Shown here piece by piece: positions 46,058-57,500 of a stretch of 64,000 nucleotides of DNA (position 1 is the first letter of the stretch; each line of letters opens with the position of its first letter). Origin of the DNA: Bryopsis sp. KO-2023 (lineage: Eukaryota > Chlorophyta > Ulvophyceae > Bryopsidales > Bryopsidaceae). The stretch is from positions 4,526,001 through 4,590,000 of the forward strand of contig BSYQ01000009.1 in assembly GCA_030272585.1 (NCBI GenBank), in the 5' to 3' direction. Both the position numbers and the translations under genes were made by a program. The notes under the pieces were generated by a model, which saw nothing but the letters and a program-made list of their open reading frames with translations, was not told the origin of the DNA and did not search any database.

Positions 46058-48998
46058 ATGAAGATCGCATGTATTGGGGCGGGGTACGTTGGGGGGCCGA
46101 CGATGGCTATGATCGCGCTGAAGTGCCCGGAGTTTGTGGTGACGGTGCTGGATATCAACGAAGCGAGAATCGCGGCATGGAACAGCGACGAGCTGCCCAT
46201 CTATGAACCTGGCTTGTTCGAGGTGGTGAAGGCTTGCCGTGGCAGAAATCTGTTTTTCAGCAGCGACGCTGCGAAGCATGTGAAGGAAGCGGACGTGGTG
46301 TTCGTGAGGTGGGGTTGGTTTCGGCTGTGTGAGATGGGAGTACTCCGGGAAAAAAAAGAAACGAGTAGCGATTGATCAGCAGCCAGCTTTTTACCGCCGT
46401 GCTCGATCTTGTAGTTTTTTTTTGTGTGTGTGTTTTTTGCTGAAGTTCAACCTTTTTCTTCTTGGGAAAATTTTAGCCTTGGAACCAACTCTTCATTTTG
46501 ATTCACAATCAGAATTCATGGCTCATACAAAGAAAAAGATTGGTATCATGGAATACGGCCGATCAAAACGAAATCACTTGTTAAAAAGAGTGCAAATGTA
46601 TGAGCAGGATTTTCAACTGTACCGGTTTTTTTTTTCCTCACAATTTTTTTTTCTTTTTTTTTTGTGTTAGTGTGAACACACCCACTAAAACACGAGGAAT
46701 CGGAGCGGGCAAAGCTGCCGATTTATCTTATTGGGAAAGTGCTGCCCGAATGATCGCCAGCGTTTCGACTTCCAGCAAAATTATCGTCGAAAAATCCACA
46801 GTGCCAGTGAAAACAGCTGCTGCCATTGAAAAGGTGGGCAAAAAAAAGAAACACTGAAAAAAAAAGCACTTGAAAAAAGATGTGGAAGTTTTTTTTTTCC
46901 ATCAACCTTGGGTGATGTAGATCAGTTGAGGACAGTTTTTCAAATATTTTTTTTGGTATTTTTGAAGATATCCAGTGATTTTGTTAAGATTTTATTTTTA
47001 TTTTTTCCTTTGCCCCATCAGGTGCTGGCCAGGAACACCTCTAATCCCGATGTCCGATTTGAAATTCTTTCCAACCCTGAGTTTTTGGCAGAAGGAACTG
47101 CTGTCAAAGACCTCGAAGCCCCCGACAGAGTGAGTTTAACCTTACATAATAATTGTAACCCCCCCCCAGCTTTTCAGTTTCTTTGCTCAATCTTGCTGGC
47201 TTTTTCCCCCTTCCTCCCAAGCAACTTTCGACATTTTCATTTCTGGTTGAATCCCTGCAGATGTTTCACTCGGAACTAATTTTGCTTTCCTCCCAACCTT
47301 GTTTTGTTTTGTTTTGTTTTTTCACAGGTTTTGGTTGGTGGCAAAGACACCCCGAGTGGTCAAAGAGCTATTTCTGTACTGAGAGGTATTTATGAGCATT
47401 GGGTTCCATGCGAAAGAGTTATTTCATCCAATCTTTGGTCAGCGGAGCTTTCCAAGCTGGCGGCCAACGCATTCCTTGCGCAAAGGATTTCCTCCATCAA
47501 TTCGATTTCGGCACTCTGCGAAGAAACGGGGGCGGACGTTCGACAGGTGATTTAAAAATAAAATAAAATAATTAGTTTAGTTTAGGTGACAGAATAAGAT
47601 ATCAAAAATATATTTTTTTGGTTGAGATTTTCCCCCTCCCCTCCCCCCCCCCAAAAAAAAAAAAAAATGGAAAAATAGAGCAGCAGTATTGATATCCTCC
47701 AAGGTCCCTGCGTGATATCTTGGCTCGTTCCTTATTTCGTTCAAGTTTTTTTTTTTTTTGGCAGACATTAATGTCGTTCAAAAAAAAATTAACATTAAAT
47801 CTTTTTTTTAAAGCGATGTGTTTTCCTGTTCACAGGTGTCTGACGCAATCGGAATGGACTCCAGAATCGGGTCAAAGTTTCTGAATGCCTCCGTCGGTTT
47901 CGGAGGATCATGTTTCCAGAAGGATATTCTCAATCTGGTTTACATCTGTGAATCGCAAGGCCTCTCCCAAGTAGCCGAGTATTGGAACCAGGTGAGCCAA
48001 TGGTGGTTTTGCCCCAAAAAAAGCTGTTGAAAAAAAATCAATACGTGAATTACAGCGAATGATTGTTGATGGAATGCAATTTGTGTATATTATGCCTTCG
48101 GAAATTTTTGTTACACAAATGGAGCGACATGTTGGAAAAACGTCAGTTGAGCTCTGATATTTAAAAGTAGATCTGAAAAGCCACCTACAAACGATGTACG
48201 CCCAATAATTTCGGTTTCCCCCCTCCACAGTTTTTTCTTCGAACACATTCAGAAACCGAGGGGAAAAAAAAACATAGAGAAAAACGACTTTCATCGCATT
48301 TTCCATCGCATGTAGTTTTCATTAATGTGGCTTTTCTTATTGTTTTTTTTTTTTTTTTTTTTTTCCTCCACAGTCAGGGACAGTGCGTCAATTTTTGACA
48401 AGAGACCTCAATCAGTTTGATCAATAGCTGACCTTTTTTTTCTTCTTCTCTTTTTTCCCAATAGGTGGTTCTCATGAACGACTGGCAAAAAACTCGATTC
48501 GTGGACAGAGTGATTTCTGCAATGTTCAACACCATCAACAACAAAAAAATCGCCGTTCTGGGCTTTGCATTCAAAAAAGACACCAGCGACACCAGGGAAA
48601 CCCCTGCCATCGACGTTTGCAAAGGCTTGATCGACGACGGTGGGTTGCTGAGCATTTACGATCCAAAGGTCAGGGAAGAACAAGTCATGAAAGATCTGCT
48701 CACCCCCAAATTCCAATGGGACCACCCCAAGACGAGCGAAACGGAATTCAACAAGCATCTTCCTGTTTCTGTGGTTGGGGATGCTTACGAAGCTTGCAAG
48801 GATTCGCATGGGATCTGCGTGCTGACTGAATGGGATGAGTTTCGGGGGTTGGACTACAAAAGGGTGTTTGAGTCCATGAGCAAGCCGGCTTTCGTGTTTG
48901 ATGGGAGGGATCTTCTGGATCATGCGGAGTTGAGAAAGATTGGCTTCGTTGTGTATGCGCTGGGGAAGCCGCTGGATCCTTTCATGACCAGGGGTTGA
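46058..48998 (+). CDS. UGDH: UDP-glucose 6-dehydrogenase
   Basis: Six exons (46058-46308, 46671-46833, 47022-47129, 47328-47546, 47836-47991, 48465-48998) give 476 residues, close to the family's usual 480 or so. The enzyme oxidises UDP-glucose to UDP-glucuronate with two NAD+, in the cytosol. Visible motifs are the NAD-binding GAGYVG at 7-12, VNTPTK after the first intron, and the substrate-loop [18 protein letters not shown] with Lys217. The catalytic Cys273 sits in [10 protein letters not shown], and [12 protein letters not shown] lies in the C-terminal domain. All splice phases fit and every key residue is present, so the gene looks functional. UDP-glucuronate feeds uronic-acid matrix polysaccharides and other nucleotide sugars. 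Confidence 0.97.
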
Positions 48999-49850
48999 GA
49001 GGGAGGGAGGGAGGTCGTTCTTTCCTAGATATTTTTCGCTTGCAGGTAGAATCGGATGAAAAATAATAATGATAATATGCATTAGTGGCGATGGGGGTTT
49101 CTTGTGGTGCGAGTTTTTCCAAGATTCAATATGGTAGTTATAAAGAAAAAAAAAGATATGTGTTTGATTTCATGGTAGGATGGGGTCAGTTCAGCTATTT
49201 CATGATATGTTTATGGATCATATTTCTGAGAATTTCTGAGTTAAATTTCGTAGGATGCTTTTCTGTTGTGTAAGGGTAGTATTCTCCTCTGTTCCGTTTT
49301 CCCCGTATAGGGGTACTGTGTCTGAAGTTGCCTTTTTTAGGGCAAATCGACTGTTTGATTTCTGTGACGGTTAGGTGGGCAACATGGAAGGGAGGGGGGG
49401 GGGGTTCGAAGTTTATAAAGGTAGAGAGCTGGTGTAATTAATAATATTGAAGCTGATAGATCAACCAGAGGTGGTGGCATTGCAGAAAAAACCCACCCAC
49501 AAGTATAAACAGGCCATTTTTCCCCCCAACTAGCCTTTCATCTCCTGTTATGGGTGGTTCAAATATGCAGCTGATCTCTGCCAGACCACCTGTGGAAACA
49601 GGCAGCAAAGGTCCCGGAATTGTATTGAAACCAATACAGTTTTTTTGGGTGGTTAAATTTGACTTTGGTCGGTCGGTTGTCTTTGCGTTTGTCCATGAAA
49701 AATTTGTTTTTATTCTCAAATACACAATTGCGATTTACAAACTCCCTCACTCGTGTTAGATACGTGTTAGATACACTAGAAGGATCCCAAAAGTCAAAGC
49801 GAAACAGTCACACCCATGGAAAACAAAACAAAACAAAGAACAGCTTGTCA
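48999..49850. other. Convergent 3' flank, no gene seen
   Basis: This is the 3' flank of UGDH (plus) and of the CREG-like gene (minus). No exon supported. Confidence 0.4.
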
Positions 49851-49966
49851 AAAAGCTCTGTCAGATGCAATCAGTTCAAAATCTCAACTTCGCCAGCTGG
49901 TTGCATTGAAAAGCTCTGTCAAATGCAATCAGTTCAAAATCTCAACTTTGCCAGCTGGTTGCATCG
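49851..49966. repeat. Two-copy 58-bp tandem duplication
   Basis: Two adjacent copies share AAAGCTCTGTC, TGCAATCAGTTCAAAATCTC and GCCAGCTGGTTGCAT. The second copy overlaps the last 25 bases of the CREG-like coding sequence, including its stop codon, so the first copy is a duplicate of the gene's extreme 3' end. Confidence 0.9.
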
Positions 49967-52900
49967 ATGGCAAAGTAGTCTTTTGGCAAAATCACATGGG
50001 CGCCTCCGAAAAAATCTATGAGCTCCATGTACTGGATCTGAAGTTCATACCTGAATTCAAGAATTCAACAACAATGCCAGTAAATGAATATCAGCCAAGG
50101 GAAATGTTGTTTCTTAGGATTTTCACTGAGGTCACCCGTTTTTCCGTTTGGAAATAATGAAAGGTTTTCTTAATCCTTCTCAGGATGTGCTCCAGACTTA
50201 ACCCGAAAAAAAAAAAAAAAAAGAATTGAACAGCATTTTTCCATCGCTCAATAAATCTATCAGGTACGAAAACTCCTGAGTTTTAAAAGCAACCAACACT
50301 GGGTGGCTGAGCAGCACTTACTCCATCCATCCATACTTCAATTGCTACATGAGACTTATTGCATTTGGCACTGGAACATTGCACTAGTGACAGCAAGGGG
50401 CAGGCTGGGATGACAGACATCCCCCCCCCCCAAAAAAAAAAAAAAAATGAAAAAAAAATCACAACTGGGATTTGATTTGATATCAAAGAGGACTGAAAGT
50501 GTTTAGCTCTGTGCGCTTACGGGATGAATGAATGCGACTTCGACCATTCTTCCATGACTGGAAACCGATCAAAGATCAGCTTCTTGGCAGTTTCCTGCTC
50601 TGCACCCGGAACCTCCAACAATTCCCCCACGATCGTCAGCTTCGCACAGAGAGGCCACTGCATCAAACCAACCGGTCAGACTGTTCAACGGCAATGTCAG
50701 ACACTGGGCTGAATATTCAAAAATCACTATTTTGTCTTCTTTCATCACTATTTTAGTCAGGATAGCGTCACAGTCCGACAGTCGGCGCGCGCCGGTCTAC
50801 CTCGCGGTCGCTCGACGCGCGCCGGTCGCGCCGGTCTACCCCGCGCTTGTTTAGCCCACTCGCTTGGCGCGCGCCGGTCGCGCTAACCCTAAACCCTAAA
50901 CCCTAAACCCAACCCCCCTTTTTTTGTTCGTCGGACATACAGCATCGGAGTGACGGGAGTCGGACTGTGACGCTGTCCTGACCGACCAGGGCGACAGCTC
51001 GGAAAATAGTGATGAAAGAAGACAAAATAGTGATTTTTGAATATTTTGCCCAGACACTGTCGATCCACCAGAAACTACAACTGACAGACACTCCGCCCAA
51101 AAAAAAATAAAATATATATATACAGTAGAAGTCGCTTTAATAACCATCGGATAATTAACCCCGCCGCTTTCTTAGCCCAAATCGCCAGGAACGGAATTTT
51201 CAGGGGGTTGGAACCATCGTTTAATCAGCCCGGCCGTCGGCTAATTAACCACGCCACTCGCGAATTTCATACGCGAATGGTCGAACGAAGAACGCGCAGT
51301 GCAAAGGGAATTCGAAAACAGTCGAACAAAATGAACTGAATGCATAAAGAATATGAAACGGCTGAAAAAATGAACGCACTGCAATATGAATATGTAACTG
51401 TCGAACTTCTGTATCTGTTTATGGACGTCATAACCTGCTCGACAAGACCTTTCCGTAATCGAGAACGACCCAAGACGGGATCATGGAGTTCCTTCGACGG
51501 CGTTTCAACCGCCAGACCACTATTAACGAGTTCTTTAGAGTTTGATTCGAATGCGTGTGCGTCTGGGAGAGGGGAAATGTCGGACATCGCATTGTTAACC
51601 AATCGCTTAATTAGCCCGAAAACGCGTGGCCCGAATGTGGTTAACAAAGCGACTTCTACTGTATATATATACACAAATATATTCATATATTCATGTTTAT
51701 TGCTTATTTATTTGATTGCTATTTCTATAGACTTCCAGATTGTCGATGGGGGTTTTCAGTTGCACGTACTTCGGCAGACATCTTGGAGCAATGCCCCTCC
51801 ATTTGAGCTTCACTGATTGTGATGGAAGCTGCTGGATTAGCCTTTCAGAAAACACAAAAAACACAGAACGAGATTCAAAATGCAAGAAAAACACATTTTC
51901 TATTTATGGAATCTGCTGAGATTGAGAAAACCACCTCCATACAGATCCACACAGATTTCCCTCCAGTCAAAACACCGAAATCCACCAATTTGAAATCTGC
52001 ACAAAAAATTAAGATGCCAGGGGGGGGGGGAATAAAACTGAAGCACAAAAAAAACGATAAAGATATCATATATGGTTTCGTCTTTTTTCGAGCGAAAATG
52101 TATCGAGCATATCAAAATTTTACAAAAAGCAACACAATCCTCACAGCAATATCGGCTGTCAGTCTGCTTTGCCCTTTTGCGAGATAAAGGAGAACTCGTC
52201 CAGTGGCATTCAAAGTTCCACCATCGCTGATAGCTTCCACAGCTCTACATTTGAATCGAAAGAAAAAAAAATTGAATTGAATTTATTTTATAATAAAAAT
52301 AAAATAACATGCTGTAATAACACAGAACTAGTCGCCACCTGTTTTGACGCTCTCGTGGGTTTTTTTTTTGCTGTTTGAATTTTCTAAATTCCATATTGAG
52401 GGAAGGGTTGCAATTCATTCCTTAAACACCAAAACAGTGAAAAAAATATCTGACAGTGCTTGTAGGTGTGGGAAAAAAATCTGGTGGGGTTTTATCTGGC
52501 TGAAATATCTGCTTTCATAGGAAAAAAAAATTAAAAAAATCAGGGGTGGTGGGGCCTATATCAAATCTTCCCAACAACACAAGCATCCGAGGAAAGAAAG
52601 GGAAAAAAAGTAGCTAAGTGATGGACAGTCATGTTTTTTTTTTTTTTATTTCAACAATATACCCAAATGGAATTCCTTGCGCATGCACGCTCCAAGTCGA
52701 AACAACACCCCAATCGACATTGTGCACCAGCCATCTTGCCATCTGAATGAAATCTCGAAACGGAGGCCTGATAATGAGCAGAAAAAAAGGAAAAAAAAAC
52801 AAACACCCATAAACTGCCCCACCTCTTCAATTTGTTTTTTCTCAAAAAACAAAACAGTGATTTGGTTTTCATTGAATTCCATCCACAGATTTTTTCCAGT

Positions 52901-53593
52901 CGGTTTCTGTCGGTGCCATGACAGACTGGGTCCATCTCTCCTCGCATGACCGTATTTTGTACACAAGTTTCCATCATTTTTTTAATGCTAGTTTTTGTCT
53001 CAGAGAATCGAACAAATTGAAATTAAATAATTAACTTGCCCACCTTTTTTCCACTCACTTTTCATTTTTGGAGCTGTTTTCACCATTTATGAAGGACGCT
53101 GGTTTTGACGTGTGACCTTTGTTTTCAAAAATGGAAAAAACAAAACAAAAAAATTCTCGATCATGTCTGAATGCAATTCTTTTAAAACACAACAATCCTT
53201 TTTTGATATTTAAAAGTCAACAAAACATAAACAGGCCCTTTTGTTGAAATTTCTTTCCGACATTTTGCATTTATGCTGAACACAGATTCCAACTATTGAT
53301 GGCAATCCATCTTGTCAAATCATACCCATCCAGCCCCCCAAAATTTGAATGAAATAATAAGAAAGATAAATACAAACATAATTAAATACAAAAATGAAGG
53401 GGAAAAATCATCACAACTGTCTTTCAACTGCTATGTTTTTTTTATTTTAAATAAGAGTAAAAAACAATCGGTCATTAGTCATAAAACACGACATTTCCAA
53501 AACGGAGCCGATAATTCACGCACCTAGTGCCGACACATGATTCGACAGCGCGAGAAGGCAGGAAAGAAAGGAAATCAAAGGAAGCTTCATCAT
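49942..53593 (-). CDS. CREG: CREG-like secreted glycoprotein
   Basis: Seven exons (53593-53524, 53098-53059, 52767-52663, 52244-52145, 51841-51770, 50657-50521, 50050-49942) join in phase to 210 residues; human CREG1 has 220. A signal peptide starts MMKLPLISFLSCLLALSNHV. The split-barrel FMN-binding-like domain then follows with family motifs: MARWLVHNVDWGVVST, GIPFG, SDGGTLNATGR, NPAASITISEAQ, CAKLTIVGELLEVP, and the C-terminal LIDFFGGAHVILPKDYF. CREG proteins are secreted or lysosomal glycoproteins; two N-x-S/T sites (NSS and NAT) are present. The intron 50658-51769 contains a telomere-bearing foldback and a pogo-like transposon. The gene is head to head with NSE2. Confidence 0.9.
50693..51062. 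repeat. Foldback repeat around a telomere tract
   Basis: The left arm (about 50697-50783) and right arm (about 50955-51060) are inverted copies sharing ATATTCAAAAATCACTATT and AGCGTCACAGTCCGAC. The right arm has about 20 extra bases. Between them lie GC-rich repeats of GGCGCGCGCCGGTC type and the telomere tract. It is inside an intron of the CREG-like gene. Confidence 0.85.
50887..50910 (+). repeat. Interstitial telomere-type repeat
   Basis: Three full CCCTAAA units and a partial fourth, directly following GCGCGCCGGTCGCG. This is the plant/alga/stramenopile-type telomere repeat and sits far from any visible chromosome end. Confidence 0.9.
51123..51661. mobile_element. Non-autonomous pogo/Tigger-like element, 539 bp
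   Basis: The ends read CAGTAGAAGTCGCTTT inward and are flanked by TA (51121-51122 and 51662-51663). Diverged TTAACC and GCTAATTA motifs extend the inverted similarity. TA targets and CAGTAG ends are typical of the pogo branch of the Tc1/mariner group. Internal ORFs are not recognisable as transposase. It sits in an intron of the CREG-like gene. Confidence 0.8.
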
Positions 53594-53942
53594 GATATGA
53601 TATTTTTGACGAGCGCCAGAAACGAGCGATATATGGTGTGTGTTGTTGTGACGCTGCTGTCAATCGGGGAAAGGGAAACCTCGTATTCGACACCACGAAA
53701 AACGTCTGTCGCTTTCTGGCGGCTCTATGTTTGGACTTCAGTCGGTCATTCCCACAATTCGCGTCGAAGGTTTGAGAAATGACGTAAATTTCTTGAGCGA
53801 CCAGGTCTGACATGACGGTGTTGGTCTGTTCTTGAGTTTCTGGCGTGCGCGCGCGTTGTTTCGTTGGTTTCTCTTAAAAAGCTTGGAGCCTGTTTGAAAA
53901 CTGCCGTGTGTTTCTTTCTTTCTTTTTTCTTTCGAAGCGAGA
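53594..53942. promoter_or_regulatory. Bidirectional promoter, CREG-like/NSE2
   Basis: Only 349 bases separate two start codons on opposite strands, so both promoters lie here and may overlap. No TATA box was identified. An 8-base CGCGCG block occurs near 53848. Confidence 0.5.
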
Positions 53943-55837
53943 ATGGACAACGACATGTGGAGTCGGCCACGCGTGACGGAGGCGATGCTAAGAGCGATAC
54001 GGTCCGATATTGACGTCGAGGGGAACCTCATGCAGGTTGGGCTCGCCAAAAAGATGCCACTTGCAAAGATGCCCCGTGACCACGCACCAATAGCGGAAAA
54101 AAGAAAGAGAGGAAGAGTTGAAGTTGTTTCAGGAGAAAGGACATGGTTTGTTTTTTGAATTCCTTTGATGCTGCTTGCAGAATGTGTCGACGCTCATGGA
54201 GTCTTTCGGTGAAGTTGCTGTTGCTCTTTCAGACATGCAGGACAAAGATCTGGTGCGTGAAAGGGGAAGAATGTAGATATTCCAGACGAACAAATTATAA
54301 AGTAAATAAAAAATCGCACCTGTCTTGTTGGTTCGTGGTTTGCAAAAGGAACCCCCCCCCCCAAAAAAAAAAAAGAGGTAAAAATCAATGAAGAAATGCA
54401 GTGAAAAAATAAAATGTGAAGGTCCAGTAGAAAAATATGTACAGACGTCGGTTGTCCAATGTTACAAACTTATAATTCTTAATTTTCAATTTATATATAT
54501 ATATTTTTTTTCATTTTCATTTTCTTCCTCGAAAAAAAATAAAAAATAAAAATGTATAGATTCTGTTTTTCCATCTCTTTCGGACCCTAAAAAATGATGT
54601 TATCATGATAGTTTGAAATTGTTTTTAAAAAAATCCTGTTTTTTCGGGGGCATTATCTTCCAGGCATTCGAGGTCCTGAATCAAGTGAAAGAACTGGTGA
54701 CGTTGAGGGAAAATGTAAAACATCACAAAGAAGCGCTGATTTCATTGGTCGACACCTACGAATGCCCAGAGGAGGACGGTGACCTCACAGATTTCGATCA
54801 AGTTATCAAAACCAAAGCCAGCGAATTCGCATCAGCCTCGTAGGTTTCCCTCCTGGAATGATTCTTGCCTTGGGTTTTTTTTAATCAAAAAGATCATGTT
54901 TTGTGTTTTTTTTGGGATGAAAAATTGCAATGTCGAGGTCGAAAAGTCTGGTGAAATTTGCTTTCTTTTTCGTAAACGTGTGATTTGGAATCCATTGACC
55001 AGCAGCATTTCCATTCGAGCAAAGTTTTCTTTTTTCATGTGTAAAATTTAATACTGTTTCTTTGTGCTATATTCGTCTCATCTAGGATCTCTTTTCCCTC
55101 TTTTTTTTTCCCTACTTTCGTCAGGGTGGTTTTTGATGGAATGTCAAGGAAAAAATAATACACACGGTGGCTCGTTTGCATCGATTTTTGATCAAAATGC
55201 ATAGTTTCCGCTTGGCAAAACAGTAGTCTCTTCCCCCTTATTTTTATTTTTTATTGTTTTTCAGAAATTTTCGGTCGGAAGATGCAGAGGAGGTCAGATC
55301 GCTGCAGGCAGAGCTTGGGAATATCGGAGCCGGAGGAAATGAACAGGCGCAAGAAATGGGAGAGGATGAGGATCTCGTTATTGATGACACCAGCGGTTTA
55401 GCTCCGAATGACACATGCCCCCTTACACTGAAGCCTGTAAGCTGAAAAAACACGCTCTGAAGTGGATTTTTTTTAGTTTTTTTTTGGGGGGGGGCAGACA
55501 TGCGTGCAGCTGATAAAAAAAGTTGACCTTGAAAACCCACCGACCTGAATGAACTGTTCGTCGTGGTGGTTTGAGTTTGATTGTGCTGTTTATGTAGATA
55601 TTAGAAATCGATGATCCTGTGGAGGATGCCAAAGGCATCGTGTATGAGAGGCGGATGATCGAAGAATCGCTGCACAAGGAACCGAGCAATGCTCATGTCT
55701 GCCCTATGGCTGGTACGAATCACATAGTCAGACTGAGGGATCTGGTTCCAGCCAGGAGAGTGATGAGGGAAAGAAAGAGGAGATTTGCTCAAGCTTCTGG
55801 TGCAGCCGACTCCGAAGAATTGGACGATGTTTTGTAA
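53943..55837 (+). CDS. NSE2: SMC5/6 complex SUMO ligase NSE2 (MMS21)
   Basis: Five exons (53943-54035, 54181-54252, 54664-54839, 55265-55436, 55598-55837) give 250 residues. The N-terminal half is helical, as in the SMC5-binding region of NSE2. The C-terminal half is an SP-RING: CPLTLKPILEIDDPVED from 165, then AKGIVYERRMIEESL, VCPMAGTNH and LRDLVPARRV, matching the family's order and spacing. In canonical NSE2 a Cys-x-His pair and two later Cys bind zinc. Here the first pair is replaced by Lys183 and Ile185, Cys206 is kept, and the last is Thr211, so three of four ligands are missing. The fold may be held without zinc, as in U-boxes, or the ligase may be inactive. The tail is Arg/Lys-rich, then acidic. 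Confidence 0.82.
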
Positions 55838-56671
55838 GGAAAAGGGGGGGGGGGGGCGAAAAAGAGTGAAACCCACTTCCAGGTTTTTGGGGGGTTTGAT
55901 AGTGTTATGTTTTTCTTCAGCGGGGGTAAAAAAAACTGTCGTATCAAATATTCTGGCTTTTTTTGGGTTTTTTTTTGTGGATGCAGCAAATCTTAGCAAA
56001 ACTGTCGACCATGATTTGAGAAGAAAAAGCGGGGGCTGGTGGAAAAAGCTTGGGTTAAAGATAGACACACTTATAGGTTTTTTCCAGTTTGACTAATACA
56101 TGACTTGGAGCAAGCTCCTCATAGATTGCAGGTCTGAAATCGATGTTCACGTTTTGAGGATAGGGTTTCATTTCTTGCTATTGTTTTTCATCGACAATTT
56201 AACATTCATGGACCAAACTGGTCAATTTGATGGAGATTTTTTCATTTTTGTTTTGTTTTTGTTCTTTTGACTATCAGTCCTTGGAACTCAATTGAAACCA
56301 ACCGCCAAACTGTAAAGCAAAGCAAAACAGCGATATAAAAAATTGGATGAGATGGGCAAAATGACTGCAAGTAGCCTTCCTTGTTTGAGAAAAGAAACTG
56401 CCAGAATATCCAGCTGCACTGTGACGGAATGACAAAATTCACAAACCCCCCCGAGATAAAACATATTCCTGAGCAAAAAGAAAAGCCTAGAAGATCCAAC
56501 CACACTTGGCAAATGAAAACACAACACCATATATCAACAGGACCACCCCCTTTGAAATGGCAAACATCATTCATATTTGGAAAGGTTTTTTCGTCTCCGA
56601 ATATTGCCAGTTCTTGTCGAAATCTCGGTCGGTGATCGGCAATTCTTGTCGGGGCTTCGTCAGATTCCCCT
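55838..56671. other. Convergent 3' flank, no gene seen
   Basis: This separates the stops of NSE2 (plus) and the MED30-like gene (minus). A G-run follows directly at 55841-55857. No exon supported. Confidence 0.4.
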
Positions 56672-57500
56672 TCAAGTTTCTGTTTGGGTGCTTGTGGGTT
56701 TTCCACAACAGTCCCACATGGCAGCATCACTCAGCATGTTTCGCAAAATGTCTATAAGGGCCTTCATGTGGGCGTTATTCCGGCTCACCTCCTCAACGAG
56801 TTCCTTTTTCCTCTCGGCCAAATCTTCTTGCTCAACTGATCGCAACCCAACCACCCATTGACCGAAAGATCATATACAAATGTATATTTTTATTTTATTT
56901 TTAGTACATTTTTTTGATTGAATCAGAAACAACAAATGGAGAAGGGGGAAAGCGAGTTGCAAACTTTTCAAACGAAAAGTTTCTGGGAAAGAGGTATTGG
57001 ACTTTTCGTTGGGTCGGTCATCCTCCTTCTCCACCCCCTATCAATAAATAATCTCAATTTTCTACTTGTTGATTTTTATTTTTTTTTCAGCTGGAGACAA
57101 CGGTGCAATGCTACCATTGTTTCCTCAAATTTTGTTTCAACCGGTTTTAGCCGGTTCTTCCTGTTTTCCAAAACCTATTTTTTTTGTAGAACCGGTGGAG
57201 GGGGGCGGAATCCTTCTACCCACCCTCTGGACGTCCAAGGTCCTCCTCATCGAAGTCGCAATTATCCTGCGCCCTCGCGTCGCACTCTTTTATGATGTCG
57301 ACGATCCGGTCTCTCGTCCTTAGATACGTCCCCAATTGTTCGAGCCTCTCTTCTTGGTTTTGGGCGCTTTCGGCCTTTTCTGATGCGGGAGAATTTTCAC
57401 CACAATAGTACAACAGCAGGTTCTCGACCGCAGTCGTCAGAGCGACGATCTTTTCGAGACCCTCCGTGGCGAATTCAGACTGGCGTTGGGCGCTGGTCAT
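56672..57500 (-). CDS. MED30-like coiled-coil protein
   Basis: Two exons, 57500-57224 and 56835-56672, join in phase (G|TT) to 146 residues. The first exon is a helix bundle (GLEKIVALTTAVENLLLYYC) with an acidic linker. The second reads RKKELVEEVSRNNAHMKALI followed by DILRNMLSDAAMW. The order of an N-terminal helical pair, a charged linker, and a C-terminal helix ending in an L-I-D-x-L-R-x-x-x-x-D pattern matches Mediator subunit 30. This is based on pattern and size only; other small helical subunits remain possible. MED30 belongs to the Mediator head and links activators to RNA polymerase II. Confidence 0.5.

Noticed and set aside
50283-50400. Extra CREG exon reading VQCSSAKCNKSHVAIEV on the minus strand
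   Set aside because: The exons on either side join directly in phase and match the family without it; the piece has no family resemblance.
51267-51686. ORFs inside the pogo-like element as transposase
   Set aside because: No helix-turn-helix or DDE motif can be recognised in either strand; the element is treated as non-autonomous.
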